Shown here piece by piece: positions 17,047 through 25,012 of a DNA stretch of 64,000 nt. Each line of letters opens with the position of its first letter. The first letter of the stretch is position 1. Origin of the DNA: Oerskovia paurometabola (GTDB lineage Bacteria; Actinomycetota; Actinomycetes; Actinomycetales; Cellulomonadaceae); contig NZ_JAFBBV010000001.1 of the NCBI RefSeq assembly GCF_016907365.1, positions 1,612,001-1,676,000 on the forward strand, in the 5' to 3' direction. The position numbers and the translations under genes are program-made. The notes beneath the pieces were generated by a model. The model saw only the letters and a list, made by a program, of their open reading frames with translations, ran no database searches and was not told where the DNA came from.

Positions 17047-18813
17047 GTGACGGACGGCACGGAGCACATCGAGCCCGCGGTGGTGCGGACGTGGGTGGCG
17101 GAGACGGTCCGGGCGCTGGGCGAGGCCCGGGCGCGCATCGACCGCGCGAACGTCTTCCCCGTCGCCGACGCGGACACGGGGACCAACCTCTTCCTGACCG
17201 TCACCGAGGGCGCACGGGCCGTGGGCGAGGTGCCCGACGGCGCGCCCGTCGACACCGTGCTGCTCGCCTTCGCGCGGGGCGCCCTGATCGGGGCCCGCGG
17301 CAACTCGGGCGTGATCCTCAGCGAGTACCTGCGCGGCTTCGCGGGCGCGACCACCGTGGCCGACGAGCCCGTGGGCTCCCTGCGGGTCGCGACCCGGCTC
17401 GAGGCCGCGGCCCGCTCGTCCTACGCGGCCGTCGCGGTCCCGGTCCCCGGCACGATCCTCACCGCGGCCGACGGGGCCGCCGTCGCGGCCCGTGCCGCGG
17501 CGGAGGCCGGGGCAGACCTGAGCGGCGTCGTGCGCGCGGCGCGCGCGGGAGCGCACGAGGCCATGCTGCGCAGCCCCCGAGAGCTCGACGTCCTGTCCCG
17601 CGCGGGCGTGCTCGACGCCGGGGCCTTCGGGCTCGTGCTCGTCCTCGACGCGCTGTGCCACGCGCTGGGAGCCGTCGACGACGGCCCCGGTCTCGGGCTC
17701 GGCACGAGGGGCGCGCTGTCGGTGGCCGACGGCACGATGGCCCGCATGACGAGTGGGACGACCGGCGTCGACGACGTGACCGACGTCACGTCGGTGCCCG
17801 CACCCGGCGCGGCCCTCGTGGGCAGGACGACCGCGCAGGCGAGCGGCGTCGTCGTGCCCGTGGCGGGCGCAGCGCCCGGCGAGCACGCGCCCGTCGGGAT
17901 CGACGGTGAGTTCGAGGTCATGCTCGTGGTCGACGGCACCGACGGCACCGACGGCACCGACGGCACCGACGCTCCGGCCCCCGCGACGCCGCCGCTCGCC
18001 GACGCGCTACGGGCGGCTCTCGCGCAGGTCGGCGACTCGGTCGTGGTCGTGGGGGAGGGCGTCTGGCAGGCGCACGTGCACACCGACGACCCCGCGCGCG
18101 CCGTCCAGGCCGCCCGGGCCGCGGCCGGCGGTGCCCGGGGAGCCCGGCTGCGCCAGGTGTGCGTGCGTCACCTCGCGACGCAGGTCGCAGCGCGGGGCAG
18201 CCTGCACGGGCACGCGCTCCCGACATCGGGCGAGGTGCCAGAGCACGGCGTCGTCGCGATCACGTCGGCCCCCGGCCTCGTGCCGGACCTGGCCCGCAGC
18301 GGTGCCGTCGTCCTCCTCGCCACCGATCACGTGCCGACCCCGGGCGAGGTGCTGCGCGTGGCCGTCGACACCGGTGCGCGCACCGTCGCGGTCCTGCCCG
18401 GGAGCGCGGGCGCAGCCGACGCCGCGCGCGAGGCCGAGGGGCTCGTCGGCCAGGGCGCCGGCGACCTGCGCGGCATCGAGGTGCTCGACGCCCCCACCGA
18501 CCTGCACGTCGTGGCCGCGCTCGCGGCGGCGACCCTGGGCTCCGCCGCCGCCGACGCCGTCGCCCTCATGAAGGCGACCCTCGAGGAGGTCCGCGCGGTC
18601 CAGGTGCCCGCGGACGGGACGCTCGTGCGACCCGCGCTCGAAGGCCTCCTCCGCGCCGACGACGAGGTGCTGACCGTCCTGCCGGGACGCTGGGTCGACC
18701 CGGTCGTGGTCGACGTCGTCGCGGGCATCGCCCGTCAGTGCGTCCCGGGCATCGAGGTCGTCGTCCTCGACTCCGGACGCGACCACGCCGACCTGGAGCT
18801 GGGAGCAGAATGA
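17047..18813 (+). CDS. DAK2 domain protein, FakA-like fatty acid kinase
   Basis: 588 residues. An N-terminal DAK2 domain (about 5-205) has the ATP/Mg motif VFPVADADTGTN and GARGNSGVILSEYL, like FakA, which phosphorylates fatty acids bound to FakB. The rest is the FakA C-terminal region, with the VHTDDPARAVQAARA segment. A low-complexity linker near 296-308 has four GTD units from a nine-base repeat (17932-17970). GTG 17047 is preceded by GAAGGAG. The stop overlaps recG (ATGA). No FakB is visible in the window, so the fatty acid role is family inference. Confidence 0.88.
   Translation: MTDGTEHIEPAVVRTWVAETVRALGEARARIDRANVFPVADADTGTNLFLTVTEGARAVGEVPDGAPVDTVLLAFARGALIGARGNSGVILSEYLRGFAGATTVADEPVGSLRVATRLEAAARSSYAAVAVPVPGTILTAADGAAVAARAAAEAGADLSGVVRAARAGAHEAMLRSPRELDVLSRAGVLDAGAFGLVLVLDALCHALGAVDDGPGLGLGTRGALSVADGTMARMTSGTTGVDDVTDVTSVPAPGAALVGRTTAQASGVVVPVAGAAPGEHAPVGIDGEFEVMLVVDGTDGTDGTDGTDAPAPATPPLADALRAALAQVGDSVVVVGEGVWQAHVHTDDPARAVQAARAAAGGARGARLRQVCVRHLATQVAARGSLHGHALPTSGEVPEHGVVAITSAPGLVPDLARSGAVVLLATDHVPTPGEVLRVAVDTGARTVAVLPGSAGAADAAREAEGLVGQGAGDLRGIEVLDAPTDLHVVAALAAATLGSAAADAVALMKATLEEVRAVQVPADGTLVRPALEGLLRADDEVLTVLPGRWVDPVVVDVVAGIARQCVPGIEVVVLDSGRDHADLELGAE
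17932..17970 (+). repeat. Nine-base tandem repeat coding for GTD
   Basis: GACGGCACC occurs four times without change (17932-17967) plus GAC, in the linker of the DAK2 protein. Frame-neutral. Confidence 0.9.
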
Positions 18814-21185
18814 GCAGCGACCCTCGTGCCGCCGCCCCGGGGGCGGACGCAGACCACCTGACGGGCACGCGACGCCTCGCGGGCGACCTGGTGACCGGGC
18901 CGGTCGACCGATTCGCCGAACCCCTGACCAAGGTCCTCGGCCCACGCTCGGCGGGCGCCCTCGCCAAGCTGGGCCTCGAGACCACGGGCGACCTGCTCGG
19001 GCACTACCCGCGCCGGTACGGCGACCCGGGCAAGCTCACCGACCTCGGCGGCCTGGTGCTGGGCGAGCACGTCACGATCATGGCTCGGGTCGTCCAGGCG
19101 ACCGTGCGGGCCATGCGTTCTCGCGGCGGAGCCATGCTCCAGGCCGAGGTCACCGACGGCGTCCACCGCCTGTCGCTGACGTTCTTCGCCAAGGGCACGG
19201 GCGCTCTGCGGACGCACGAGAGCCGTCTCCAGCCCGGCCGCACGGGCCTGTTCACGGGAGTCGTGAGCGCCTACCGGGGGGCCCGCCAGCTCACGCACCC
19301 GGACTACCTCGTCATCGGGGTCGACGCCGACGACGAGGAGTCGGCCCTCATCGAGGCGCGCCGCCCCATCCCGCTCTACCCGGCGAGCGCCTCGATCCCG
19401 AGCTGGCGCATCCAGAAGGCCGTCCGTCAGGTCCTCGACCCGCTGACCGAGGACGAGGTGCCGGACCCGCTGCCGCCCGCCGTCCGTGAGGCCCGCGGGT
19501 TCGGGTCGCGGCACGCGGCGCTCAAGGACGTCCACGAGCCGTTCGACACGCGCCAGTGGCAGCACGGCCGCGACCGGTTGCGCTACGAGGAGGCGTTCGT
19601 CCTCCAGGCGGCGCTCGCCCAGCGGCGCGCGCGGGCCGAGGCCGAGGAGGCGACGGCCCGGCCGCTGCGCGCACCGGGCGAGCCCAGCGCGCTCGCGGAC
19701 TTCGACGCGTCCCTGCCGTTCACGCTCACGGCCGGCCAGCGCGAGATCGGCGAGGAGATCTCCGGCGAGCTCGCGCGCTCGCGGCCCATGCAGCGCCTGC
19801 TCCAGGGCGAGGTGGGCTCGGGCAAGACGGTCGTCGCGCTGCGCGCGATGCTCCAGGTGGTCGACGCCGGAGGGCAGGCCGCGCTCCTGGCGCCCACCGA
19901 GGTGCTCGCCTCGCAGCACGCCCGCACCCTGCGGACCCTGCTGGGGCCGCTCGCGGAGGAGGGCATGCTGGGAGGGGCGGACCACGGCACGCGCGTCGCG
20001 CTCCTCACGGGGTCCATGGGCGCCGCGGCCAAGAAGGGCGCGCTGCTCGACGCGGCGAGCGGCCGGGCGGGGATCGTCGTCGGGACCCACGCGCTGCTGA
20101 GCGAGAACGTGCAGTTCGCGGACCTCGGCCTCGTCGTGGTCGACGAGCAGCACCGGTTCGGCGTCGAGCAGCGCGACGCGCTGCGCGCCAAGGCCCGCAC
20201 GAGCCCGCACCTGCTCGTCATGACCGCGACGCCCATCCCGCGCACGGTCGCGATGACCGTGTTCGGCGACCTCGAGACGTCCTCGCTCACCGAGATCCCG
20301 GCCGGACGCGCGGGCATCACGACGCACGTCGTCCCCGCGGACAACGAGGCCTGGATGAACCGGACGTGGCAGCGCGTGCGCGAGGAGGTCGACGCGGGCC
20401 ACCGCGCCTACGTGGTGTGCGCACGGATCCACCCCGACGAGCCTGCGGCCGACCCGGGTGCTGACGACGGAGCGCGCGCCACCGCGAAGAAGAAGAAGCG
20501 GACCGACGACTTCGACGAGGTGCCCGACTTCCTCGACCTCGACGAGAGCGCCACCGGCTCCGACCGCCCACCGCTGCGCGCGGTGCTCGAGGTCGCCGAG
20601 GAGCTCGCGAGCGTGCCCGCGCTGCGTGGGCTCGCCGTCGGGGTCCTGCACGGGCAGATGGCGCCCGCGGACAAGGAGAAGGTCATGGCCGACTTCGCGT
20701 CCGGGGCGGTCCAGGTGCTCGTCTCCACGACAGTCGTCGAGGTCGGCGTGGACGTCCCCGAGGCCACCGTCATGGTCGTGTTCGACGCCGACCGCTTCGG
20801 CCTCTCGCAGCTCCACCAGCTCCGTGGCCGCGTGGGCCGAGGGGCGGCGCCGGGGCTGTGCCTGCTGGTCTCGACCGTCGAGCCCGGCACCCCCGCGGCC
20901 GTCCGCGTCGAGACCATGGCCGAGACGACCGACGGCTTCCGCCTCGCGACCGTGGACCTCGAGCTGCGCAGCGAGGGCGACGTGCTGGGCGCGGCCCAGT
21001 CCGGCAGGGCGAGCTCGCTGCGGCTGCTGCGCGTCGTCAAGGACGTCGCGGTGATCGAGCAGGCACGCGCCGACGCGGCCGAGGTGATCGCGGCCGACCC
21101 GGACCTGGCGGGGCACCCCGAGTTGCGCGCCGCGATCGCGAGCCAGCTCGACCCCGAGCGCGAGGAGTTCCTGGAACGGGGGTGA
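18810..21185 (+). CDS. recG: ATP-dependent DNA helicase RecG
   Basis: Branched-DNA helicase that remodels stalled forks and Holliday junctions. The 791 residues show an N-terminal wedge/OB domain (YPRRYGDPGKLTDL onward), Walker A GEVGSGKTVVALRAML, the DExH-type box VVVDEQHRFG, motif III VMTATPIPRT, and helicase C motifs VLVSTTVVEVGVDVPEAT and QLHQLRGRVGRG. An acidic/Lys insertion (KKKKRTDDFDEVPDFLDLDE) interrupts the helicase C domain; such inserts are frequent in actinobacterial RecG. ATG 18810 overlaps the upstream stop. Confidence 0.97.
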   Translation: MSSDPRAAAPGADADHLTGTRRLAGDLVTGPVDRFAEPLTKVLGPRSAGALAKLGLETTGDLLGHYPRRYGDPGKLTDLGGLVLGEHVTIMARVVQATVRAMRSRGGAMLQAEVTDGVHRLSLTFFAKGTGALRTHESRLQPGRTGLFTGVVSAYRGARQLTHPDYLVIGVDADDEESALIEARRPIPLYPASASIPSWRIQKAVRQVLDPLTEDEVPDPLPPAVREARGFGSRHAALKDVHEPFDTRQWQHGRDRLRYEEAFVLQAALAQRRARAEAEEATARPLRAPGEPSALADFDASLPFTLTAGQREIGEEISGELARSRPMQRLLQGEVGSGKTVVALRAMLQVVDAGGQAALLAPTEVLASQHARTLRTLLGPLAEEGMLGGADHGTRVALLTGSMGAAAKKGALLDAASGRAGIVVGTHALLSENVQFADLGLVVVDEQHRFGVEQRDALRAKARTSPHLLVMTATPIPRTVAMTVFGDLETSSLTEIPAGRAGITTHVVPADNEAWMNRTWQRVREEVDAGHRAYVVCARIHPDEPAADPGADDGARATAKKKKRTDDFDEVPDFLDLDESATGSDRPPLRAVLEVAEELASVPALRGLAVGVLHGQMAPADKEKVMADFASGAVQVLVSTTVVEVGVDVPEATVMVVFDADRFGLSQLHQLRGRVGRGAAPGLCLLVSTVEPGTPAAVRVETMAETTDGFRLATVDLELRSEGDVLGAAQSGRASSLRLLRVVKDVAVIEQARADAAEVIAADPDLAGHPELRAAIASQLDPEREEFLERG

Positions 21186-21243
21186 CGCTCCTGCCCGCCG
21201 AGGGGGACGCGCTGGGCTGCCGAGGGTGACCGTGCCGCCCGTC

Positions 21244-21249
21244 TAGGCT
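21244..21249 (+). promoter_or_regulatory. -10 box TAGGCT, rsmD leaderless promoter
   Basis: TAGGCT ends six bases before the rsmD ATG, with no Shine-Dalgarno between them. Confidence 0.55.
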
Positions 21250-21255
21250 GTCCGC

Positions 21256-21849
21256 ATGACGAGGATCGTGGCCGGGACGGTCGGTGGACGCAGCCTGCAG
21301 GTGCCCCCCAAGGGGACGCGGCCCACGAGCGACCGGGTACGTGAGGCGATCTTCTCGCGGCTCGAGCACTACGGGGTCCTCGACGGTGCCTACGTCCTGG
21401 ACCTGTACGCGGGGTCCGGTGCCCTGGGCCTCGAGGCCGCCTCGCGGGGCGCGCAGCGGGTCGTGCTCGTGGACGCGGCGCGCGTCGCGGCCGAGGTCTG
21501 CCGGGCCAACGTGAAGACCCTCGCCCTGACGAACGTGCAGGTCGTCCAGGACAAGGCCGAGAAGTTCGTCCAGGCGCCCCCGTCGACCACGTGGGACGTC
21601 GTCTTCATCGACCCGCCCTACGACGTGTCGGAGGCCGTCGTCGCAGAGCTCCTGCGCCAGCTCGCGCAGACCTCGGCGCTCGTCGAGGACGCGGTCGTCG
21701 TGGTCGAGCGCTCGACGCGCAGCCCCGAACCGACCTGGCCGGCCGGGTGGGAGCTGCTCGCCCGCAAGGACTACGGCGAGACCGCGGTGTACTACGCGGG
21801 CCCTGCGACGGCCGAGGAGCCTCAGGAGCCGCAGGCAGACGCCTCCTGA
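21256..21849 (+). CDS. rsmD: 16S rRNA (guanine(966)-N2)-methyltransferase RsmD
   Basis: SAM-dependent methyltransferase of the small-subunit rRNA. 197 residues with the family start RIVAGTVGGRSLQVPPKGT and RPTSDRVREAIFSRL, SAM motif I VLDLYAGSGALGLEAASRG, and the N6/N2 methylation motif DPPYD (IDPPYDVS). Full length. The start is fixed by TAGGCT six bases upstream. recG precedes and coaD follows after an opposite-strand GNAT gene; rsmD beside coaD is a conserved bacterial neighbourhood. Confidence 0.95.
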   Translation: MTRIVAGTVGGRSLQVPPKGTRPTSDRVREAIFSRLEHYGVLDGAYVLDLYAGSGALGLEAASRGAQRVVLVDAARVAAEVCRANVKTLALTNVQVVQDKAEKFVQAPPSTTWDVVFIDPPYDVSEAVVAELLRQLAQTSALVEDAVVVVERSTRSPEPTWPAGWELLARKDYGETAVYYAGPATAEEPQEPQADAS

Positions 21850-21858
21850 GGTCCGCGC

Positions 21859-21955
21859 GAGACGGGTGACGGGGCGCCAGACGGGTGGTTCGGTCCGAGA
21901 CGGGTCTCCCCGACACGCGCGAAAGCACCCGTCGGGGACCGAACCACCCGTCTCG
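21859..21955. terminator. Nested inverted repeat with AGACGGGT at 19-base spacing, between convergent genes
   Basis: An 18-base perfect inverted repeat (21879-21896 with 21936-21953) encloses an inner CCGAC/GTCGG pairing. AGACGGGT also occurs at 21860, 21879 and 21898, exactly 19 bases apart, with the inverted form at 21946-21953. The position suits a bidirectional terminator for rsmD and the GNAT gene; the periodic motif is extra. Confidence 0.65.
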
Positions 21956-21967
21956 CGGGCGGACTGG

Positions 21968-22786
21968 TCAGACCACCGGCGCCCGCAGCGACGAACTGTC
22001 GAGCAGGCCCACGGGCACCCGGTCCAGCTCGTCCGCGCCGAGCAGCGCGACCCGGTCGCCCGACACCGCGTCGAGCAGCGCACGCGTGGGGGCGTCGTCG
22101 GCCAGGGACCCCTCGCTGGCCTCGAAGTACTCCCGCAGGAACGTGCGCAGCGGCGCGGCGGGGACGCTCGTCGCCTCCGGGTCCTCGGTCGCGAGCGTCA
22201 TGAGCAGCAGCGCCGGGACGCGCTCGGCCCCCGGTTCGTTGCCCGGCTGGAAGTACGGCAACGCGAGCACACGCCCCCCGTGGCGGGCGTAGAACCGCAG
22301 CCGCGCCTCGGGGTCGCCGTGCGCCTCGCTCGCGGCATGGAACCGCGGGTGCTCGACCTCGCCGAGCACCATGACCGGGCGCAGGTCCTTCAGCCACGCG
22401 GAGACCGCGGCCCCGAGCAGCGCGGCACCGATGCCACCACCGCGGCGCCCCGGGGCGATCGCCAGGTACTGCACCAGCAGGACACGCGCCTCGGCCGACC
22501 AGGACCCGACGACGCCCGCCACCACGCGACCGGTCGGCCCCTCGCTCGCCGCGCCCGCCGCGCCCGCCGCGCCCGCCGCGCCCGCCGCGCCCAGGGGAGC
22601 GGCGCCGTCGGGCACCTCGACGACGCCCAACGACTCCAGGTGCCCCGCCGCGTGGTCCGCGAGGAACGAGTCGAGCGAGACGAGCTCGGCGGGCGGGAAG
22701 GACGGGAGCAGGACGTCCCGGTAGAGCTGCGTGAGCTGCTCGACGGAACGCAGGGGGACGACGACGGGGCCGGACTCGGGAGGCAT
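21968..22786 (-). CDS. GNAT family N-acetyltransferase
   Basis: 272 residues, longer than a minimal GNAT domain. The acetyl-CoA-binding loop is VQYLAIAPGRRGGGIGAALL (about 106-125), followed by VMVLGEVEHPRFHA and RLRFYARHGGRVLALPYFQPG. An Ala/Ala/Gly tract near residues 65-80 comes from five copies of a nine-base repeat (22548-22592), probably a flexible linker. The C-terminal 80 residues have no recognised domain. CAGGAT six bases upstream of the ATG on this strand resembles the leaderless boxes elsewhere. Substrate unknown. Confidence 0.85.
   Translation of the reverse strand: MPPESGPVVVPLRSVEQLTQLYRDVLLPSFPPAELVSLDSFLADHAAGHLESLGVVEVPDGAAPLGAAGAAGAAGAAGAASEGPTGRVVAGVVGSWSAEARVLLVQYLAIAPGRRGGGIGAALLGAAVSAWLKDLRPVMVLGEVEHPRFHAASEAHGDPEARLRFYARHGGRVLALPYFQPGNEPGAERVPALLLMTLATEDPEATSVPAAPLRTFLREYFEASEGSLADDAPTRALLDAVSGDRVALLGADELDRVPVGLLDSSSLRAPVV
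22548..22592 (+). repeat. Nine-base tandem repeat inside the GNAT gene
   Basis: Five exact copies of GCCGCGCCC (plus strand) encode an Ala/Ala/Gly tract on the minus strand. Frame-neutral. Confidence 0.9.
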
Positions 22787-22889
22787 GGCCCCATCCTGCC
22801 GCGCCCGCGGCTCCCGCGCAGGACGGTCGTGCGGCCCCCGCCGCCCTGACCTGCCCGGATTCCCGGCGGGCGTGTACTACCGTGGCGAG

Positions 22890-23438
22890 GTGACCATCGC
22901 CGTCTGCCCGGGGTCCTTCGACCCCCTCACCCTCGGCCACCTCGACATCGTCCGCCGAGCGCGGTCGCTGTTCGACGAGGTGGTCCTGGGGGTCGCCCGC
23001 AACTCCTCCAAGTCCGCGCTGCTGAGCGCCGAGCAACGCGTCGAGATTGCCCGCGCAGCCCTCGACGCCACGCCAGGCCTCGAGGACGTCCGGGTCGAGA
23101 TCGTGCCGGGGCTGCTCATGGACTTCTGCCGCGAGGTCGGGGCCGCCGCGGTCGTCAAGGGCCTGCGCGGCGGCGCGGACTTCGACGCCGAGCTGCCCAT
23201 GGCCCTCATGAACCGCCACCTCGAGGGCGTCGAGACGGTGTTCGTCCCGGGCGACCCCGCACTCGCCCACGTCGCGTCCTCGCTCGTCAAGGACGTGGCC
23301 CGCTTCGGCGGCCCCATCGACGACCTGGTCCCGGCCGGGGTCGGTGACGTCGTCCGCCGGGCGATCGCGGAACGGGCGGGCGCGGCGCAGGCCCCGGCGA
23401 CGCAGGCGACCCCCATCACGGAAGGAACAGGCCGATGA
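22890..23438 (+). CDS. coaD: Phosphopantetheine adenylyltransferase
   Basis: Transfers AMP to 4'-phosphopantetheine, giving dephospho-CoA. The 182 residues begin TIAVCPGSFDPLTLGHLDIV, with the (T/H)xGH nucleotidyltransferase motif, then VVKGLRGGADFDAE, ALMNRHL and VASSLVKDVARFGG, all diagnostic. There is a 20-residue Ala-rich C-terminal tail beyond the usual 160. GTG 22890 is six bases from TACCGT (22878-22883). The stop overlaps the next ATG, so the coiled-coil gene is translationally coupled. Confidence 0.96.
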   Translation: MTIAVCPGSFDPLTLGHLDIVRRARSLFDEVVLGVARNSSKSALLSAEQRVEIARAALDATPGLEDVRVEIVPGLLMDFCREVGAAAVVKGLRGGADFDAELPMALMNRHLEGVETVFVPGDPALAHVASSLVKDVARFGGPIDDLVPAGVGDVVRRAIAERAGAAQAPATQATPITEGTGR

Positions 23439-23959
23439 ACGACCACCCGCTCGGGCAGACCGAGGACGAGGCGCAGACCGAGGCCGGTCTCCACGTGATC
23501 CTCGACGACCTGGCACTCCTCGTCGAGAACGCCCGGGCGATGCCCATGTCGTCCTCTGTCCTCGTGCACAAGGCCGACGCCCTGGCTCTCGTCGACGAGA
23601 TGCGCCAGGCGCTGCCCGAGCAGCTCGCGCACGCGGACGAGGTCCTGGCCGAGGCCAACGCCGTCCTGGAGGACGCGAACCGGCAGGCCGAGGACATCCT
23701 CAACACGGCACGCGCCCGGGCGATCGAGCTGGTCCAGAAGGAGCAGGTCGCGGTCCAGGCCGAGTCGCGTGCCCGGGCGATCGTCGAGGAGGCCGAGCGG
23801 ACCGCGGCGGAGCTGCGCGTCGACGCCGACGACTACTGCGACCGCCGCCTGGCGGAGTTCGAGGTGGACCTCGGCAAGGTCATGGCGCAGGTGCACGCGG
23901 GGCGCGCCAAGCTGGCGCAGCGCATCGGCGAGTACCAGGAGTCGGCCGAGCAGGCCTGA
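23435..23959 (+). CDS. SepIVA/DivIVA-like coiled-coil protein
   Basis: 174 residues, almost entirely helical. A short head (about 15-45, LHVILDDLALLVENARAMP) is followed by a long coiled coil rich in Ala, Glu and Arg (ALPEQLAHADEVLAEANAVL to the C-terminus). Position between coaD and DUF177-rpmF-rnc-mutM matches Mycobacterium SepIVA (Rv2927c neighbourhood), a septum-associated DivIVA-like protein, though this one is shorter. A cell division or envelope role is inferred from synteny and shape only. ATG 23435 overlaps the coaD stop. Confidence 0.75.
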   Translation: MNDHPLGQTEDEAQTEAGLHVILDDLALLVENARAMPMSSSVLVHKADALALVDEMRQALPEQLAHADEVLAEANAVLEDANRQAEDILNTARARAIELVQKEQVAVQAESRARAIVEEAERTAAELRVDADDYCDRRLAEFEVDLGKVMAQVHAGRAKLAQRIGEYQESAEQA

Positions 23960-24056
23960 CGCGGGCTCGACGCGGGCCCGACGCGGCGCGGCGCGGCCCG
24001 GCGCAGGCCCGTTCGTCCGGCTCGCCCGCCTGCCGCACGGCGGGCAGTTCGCGAGG

Positions 24057-24171
24057 TTCGACGGCAGTTCGGGGATGCCGTAAGATAGTCCGTTGGTCCT
24101 GCCTGTCATCGGCTGGGACCGAGGACGTTCGTCCATCCCGTGGGCTCCCCCGAGTTCTCGCGGGACGGACG
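24057..24171 (+). promoter_or_regulatory. Promoter and structured leader of the DUF177-rpmF operon
   Basis: TTCGAC (24057-24062), an 18-base spacer and TAAGAT (24081-24086) form the best two-box promoter seen in the window. The leader to the coding region is about 130 nt and contains an 11-position stem with one mismatch (24130-24140 with 24161-24171). Nothing else is recognisable in the 23960-24222 gap. Confidence 0.55.
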
Positions 24172-24222
24172 TGTGTGCTGTGACCTTGAACACCGGTGGC
24201 CCGCTCGGGTCGCCGAAACCCT

Positions 24223-24810
24223 GTGGAGGAACCCATCACTCTCGACTCGCGCTCGCCTCTTGTGCTCGACACGTACGAGCTCGGTCGGCGTCCCGGATCG
24301 ATGCGTGAGGTGACTCGCTCGGTCAAGGCCCCGGCCGACCTCGGTACCGTCGTGATCGGCATCCCTGAAGGCACCGACCTCGAGCTGGACGTCCGGCTCG
24401 AATCGGTGATGGACGGTGTGCTGGTGACGGGGACTGCTCAGGCCCAGGCGGTCGGGGAGTGCGTGCGGTGCCTGGAACCGGTGACGGCTGACGTCGTCGC
24501 GGACATCCAGGAGCTGTTCGTGTATCCCGAGCGTGCGAAGGCCGCGGCAGAGTCCGGTGACGACGAGGACGAGGTGTACGAGCTCGAGGGCGACCTGATC
24601 GATCTCGAGCCCGCGCTTCGGGATTCCGTCGTCACTGCACTACCATTCAGACCGTTGTGTCAGCCCGATTGCCAGGGCCTGTGCTCCGAGTGCGGAGCAC
24701 GTCTGGCGGAGGATCCTGATCACTCGCACGACATTGTCGATCCCCGGTGGTCGGCACTACAGAGCATGCTCGAGGATCCGAGCGTGTCCGACGAGACGAA
24801 AGAGAGCTAG
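24223..24810 (+). CDS. DUF177 (YceD-like) protein
   Basis: Family of unknown biochemical role, nearly always cotranscribed with rpmF and implicated in 23S rRNA processing or accumulation. Core motifs visible: [28 protein letters not shown], and the C-terminal [13 protein letters not shown] with DPRWSALQ. The start is uncertain: GTG 24223 overlaps a strong GGAGGA (24225-24230) that would instead serve an ATC at 24235, giving I(M)-T-L-D-S-R-S-P-L, the usual family N-terminus. GTG 24196 is less likely. Ends two bases before the rpmF start. Confidence 0.85.
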   Translation: MEEPITLDSRSPLVLDTYELGRRPGSMREVTRSVKAPADLGTVVIGIPEGTDLELDVRLESVMDGVLVTGTAQAQAVGECVRCLEPVTADVVADIQELFVYPERAKAAAESGDDEDEVYELEGDLIDLEPALRDSVVTALPFRPLCQPDCQGLCSECGARLAEDPDHSHDIVDPRWSALQSMLEDPSVSDETKES

Positions 24811-24812
24811 CC

Positions 24813-25007
24813 GTGGCTGTTCCGAAGCGCAAGATGTCGCGCAGCAACACCCGTGCGCGTCGTTCGCAGTGGAAGACCACCGCCGCGAACCTCACGACCT
24901 GCCCGCAGTGCAAGGGCGACAAGCTGTCGCACGCTGCGTGCCCGACCTGCGGCACCTACAAGAGCCGTCAGTACGTCGAGGCGCTGCGCACCGAGCACGC
25001 AGGCTGA
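24813..25007 (+). CDS. rpmF: 50S ribosomal protein L32, zinc-ribbon form
   Basis: 64-residue large-subunit protein. Starts [20 protein letters not shown] after initiation; the CPQC and CPTC pairs make the zinc ribbon (C+ form). GTG 24813 lies two bases after the DUF177 stop, with AGAGAG upstream, so it is in the same operon. The C-terminal [15 protein letters not shown] is typical of actinobacterial L32. Together with the C+ L28 at 16563, no zinc-free paralogue appears in this window. Confidence 0.97.
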   Translation: MAVPKRKMSRSNTRARRSQWKTTAANLTTCPQCKGDKLSHAACPTCGTYKSRQYVEALRTEHAG

Positions 25008-25012
25008 ATAGC

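Noticed and set aside
24166..24198. A CRP-type half site near TGTGACCTTGAACAC
   Set aside because: Only the left half matches; the right half does not fit TCACA at the required spacing.
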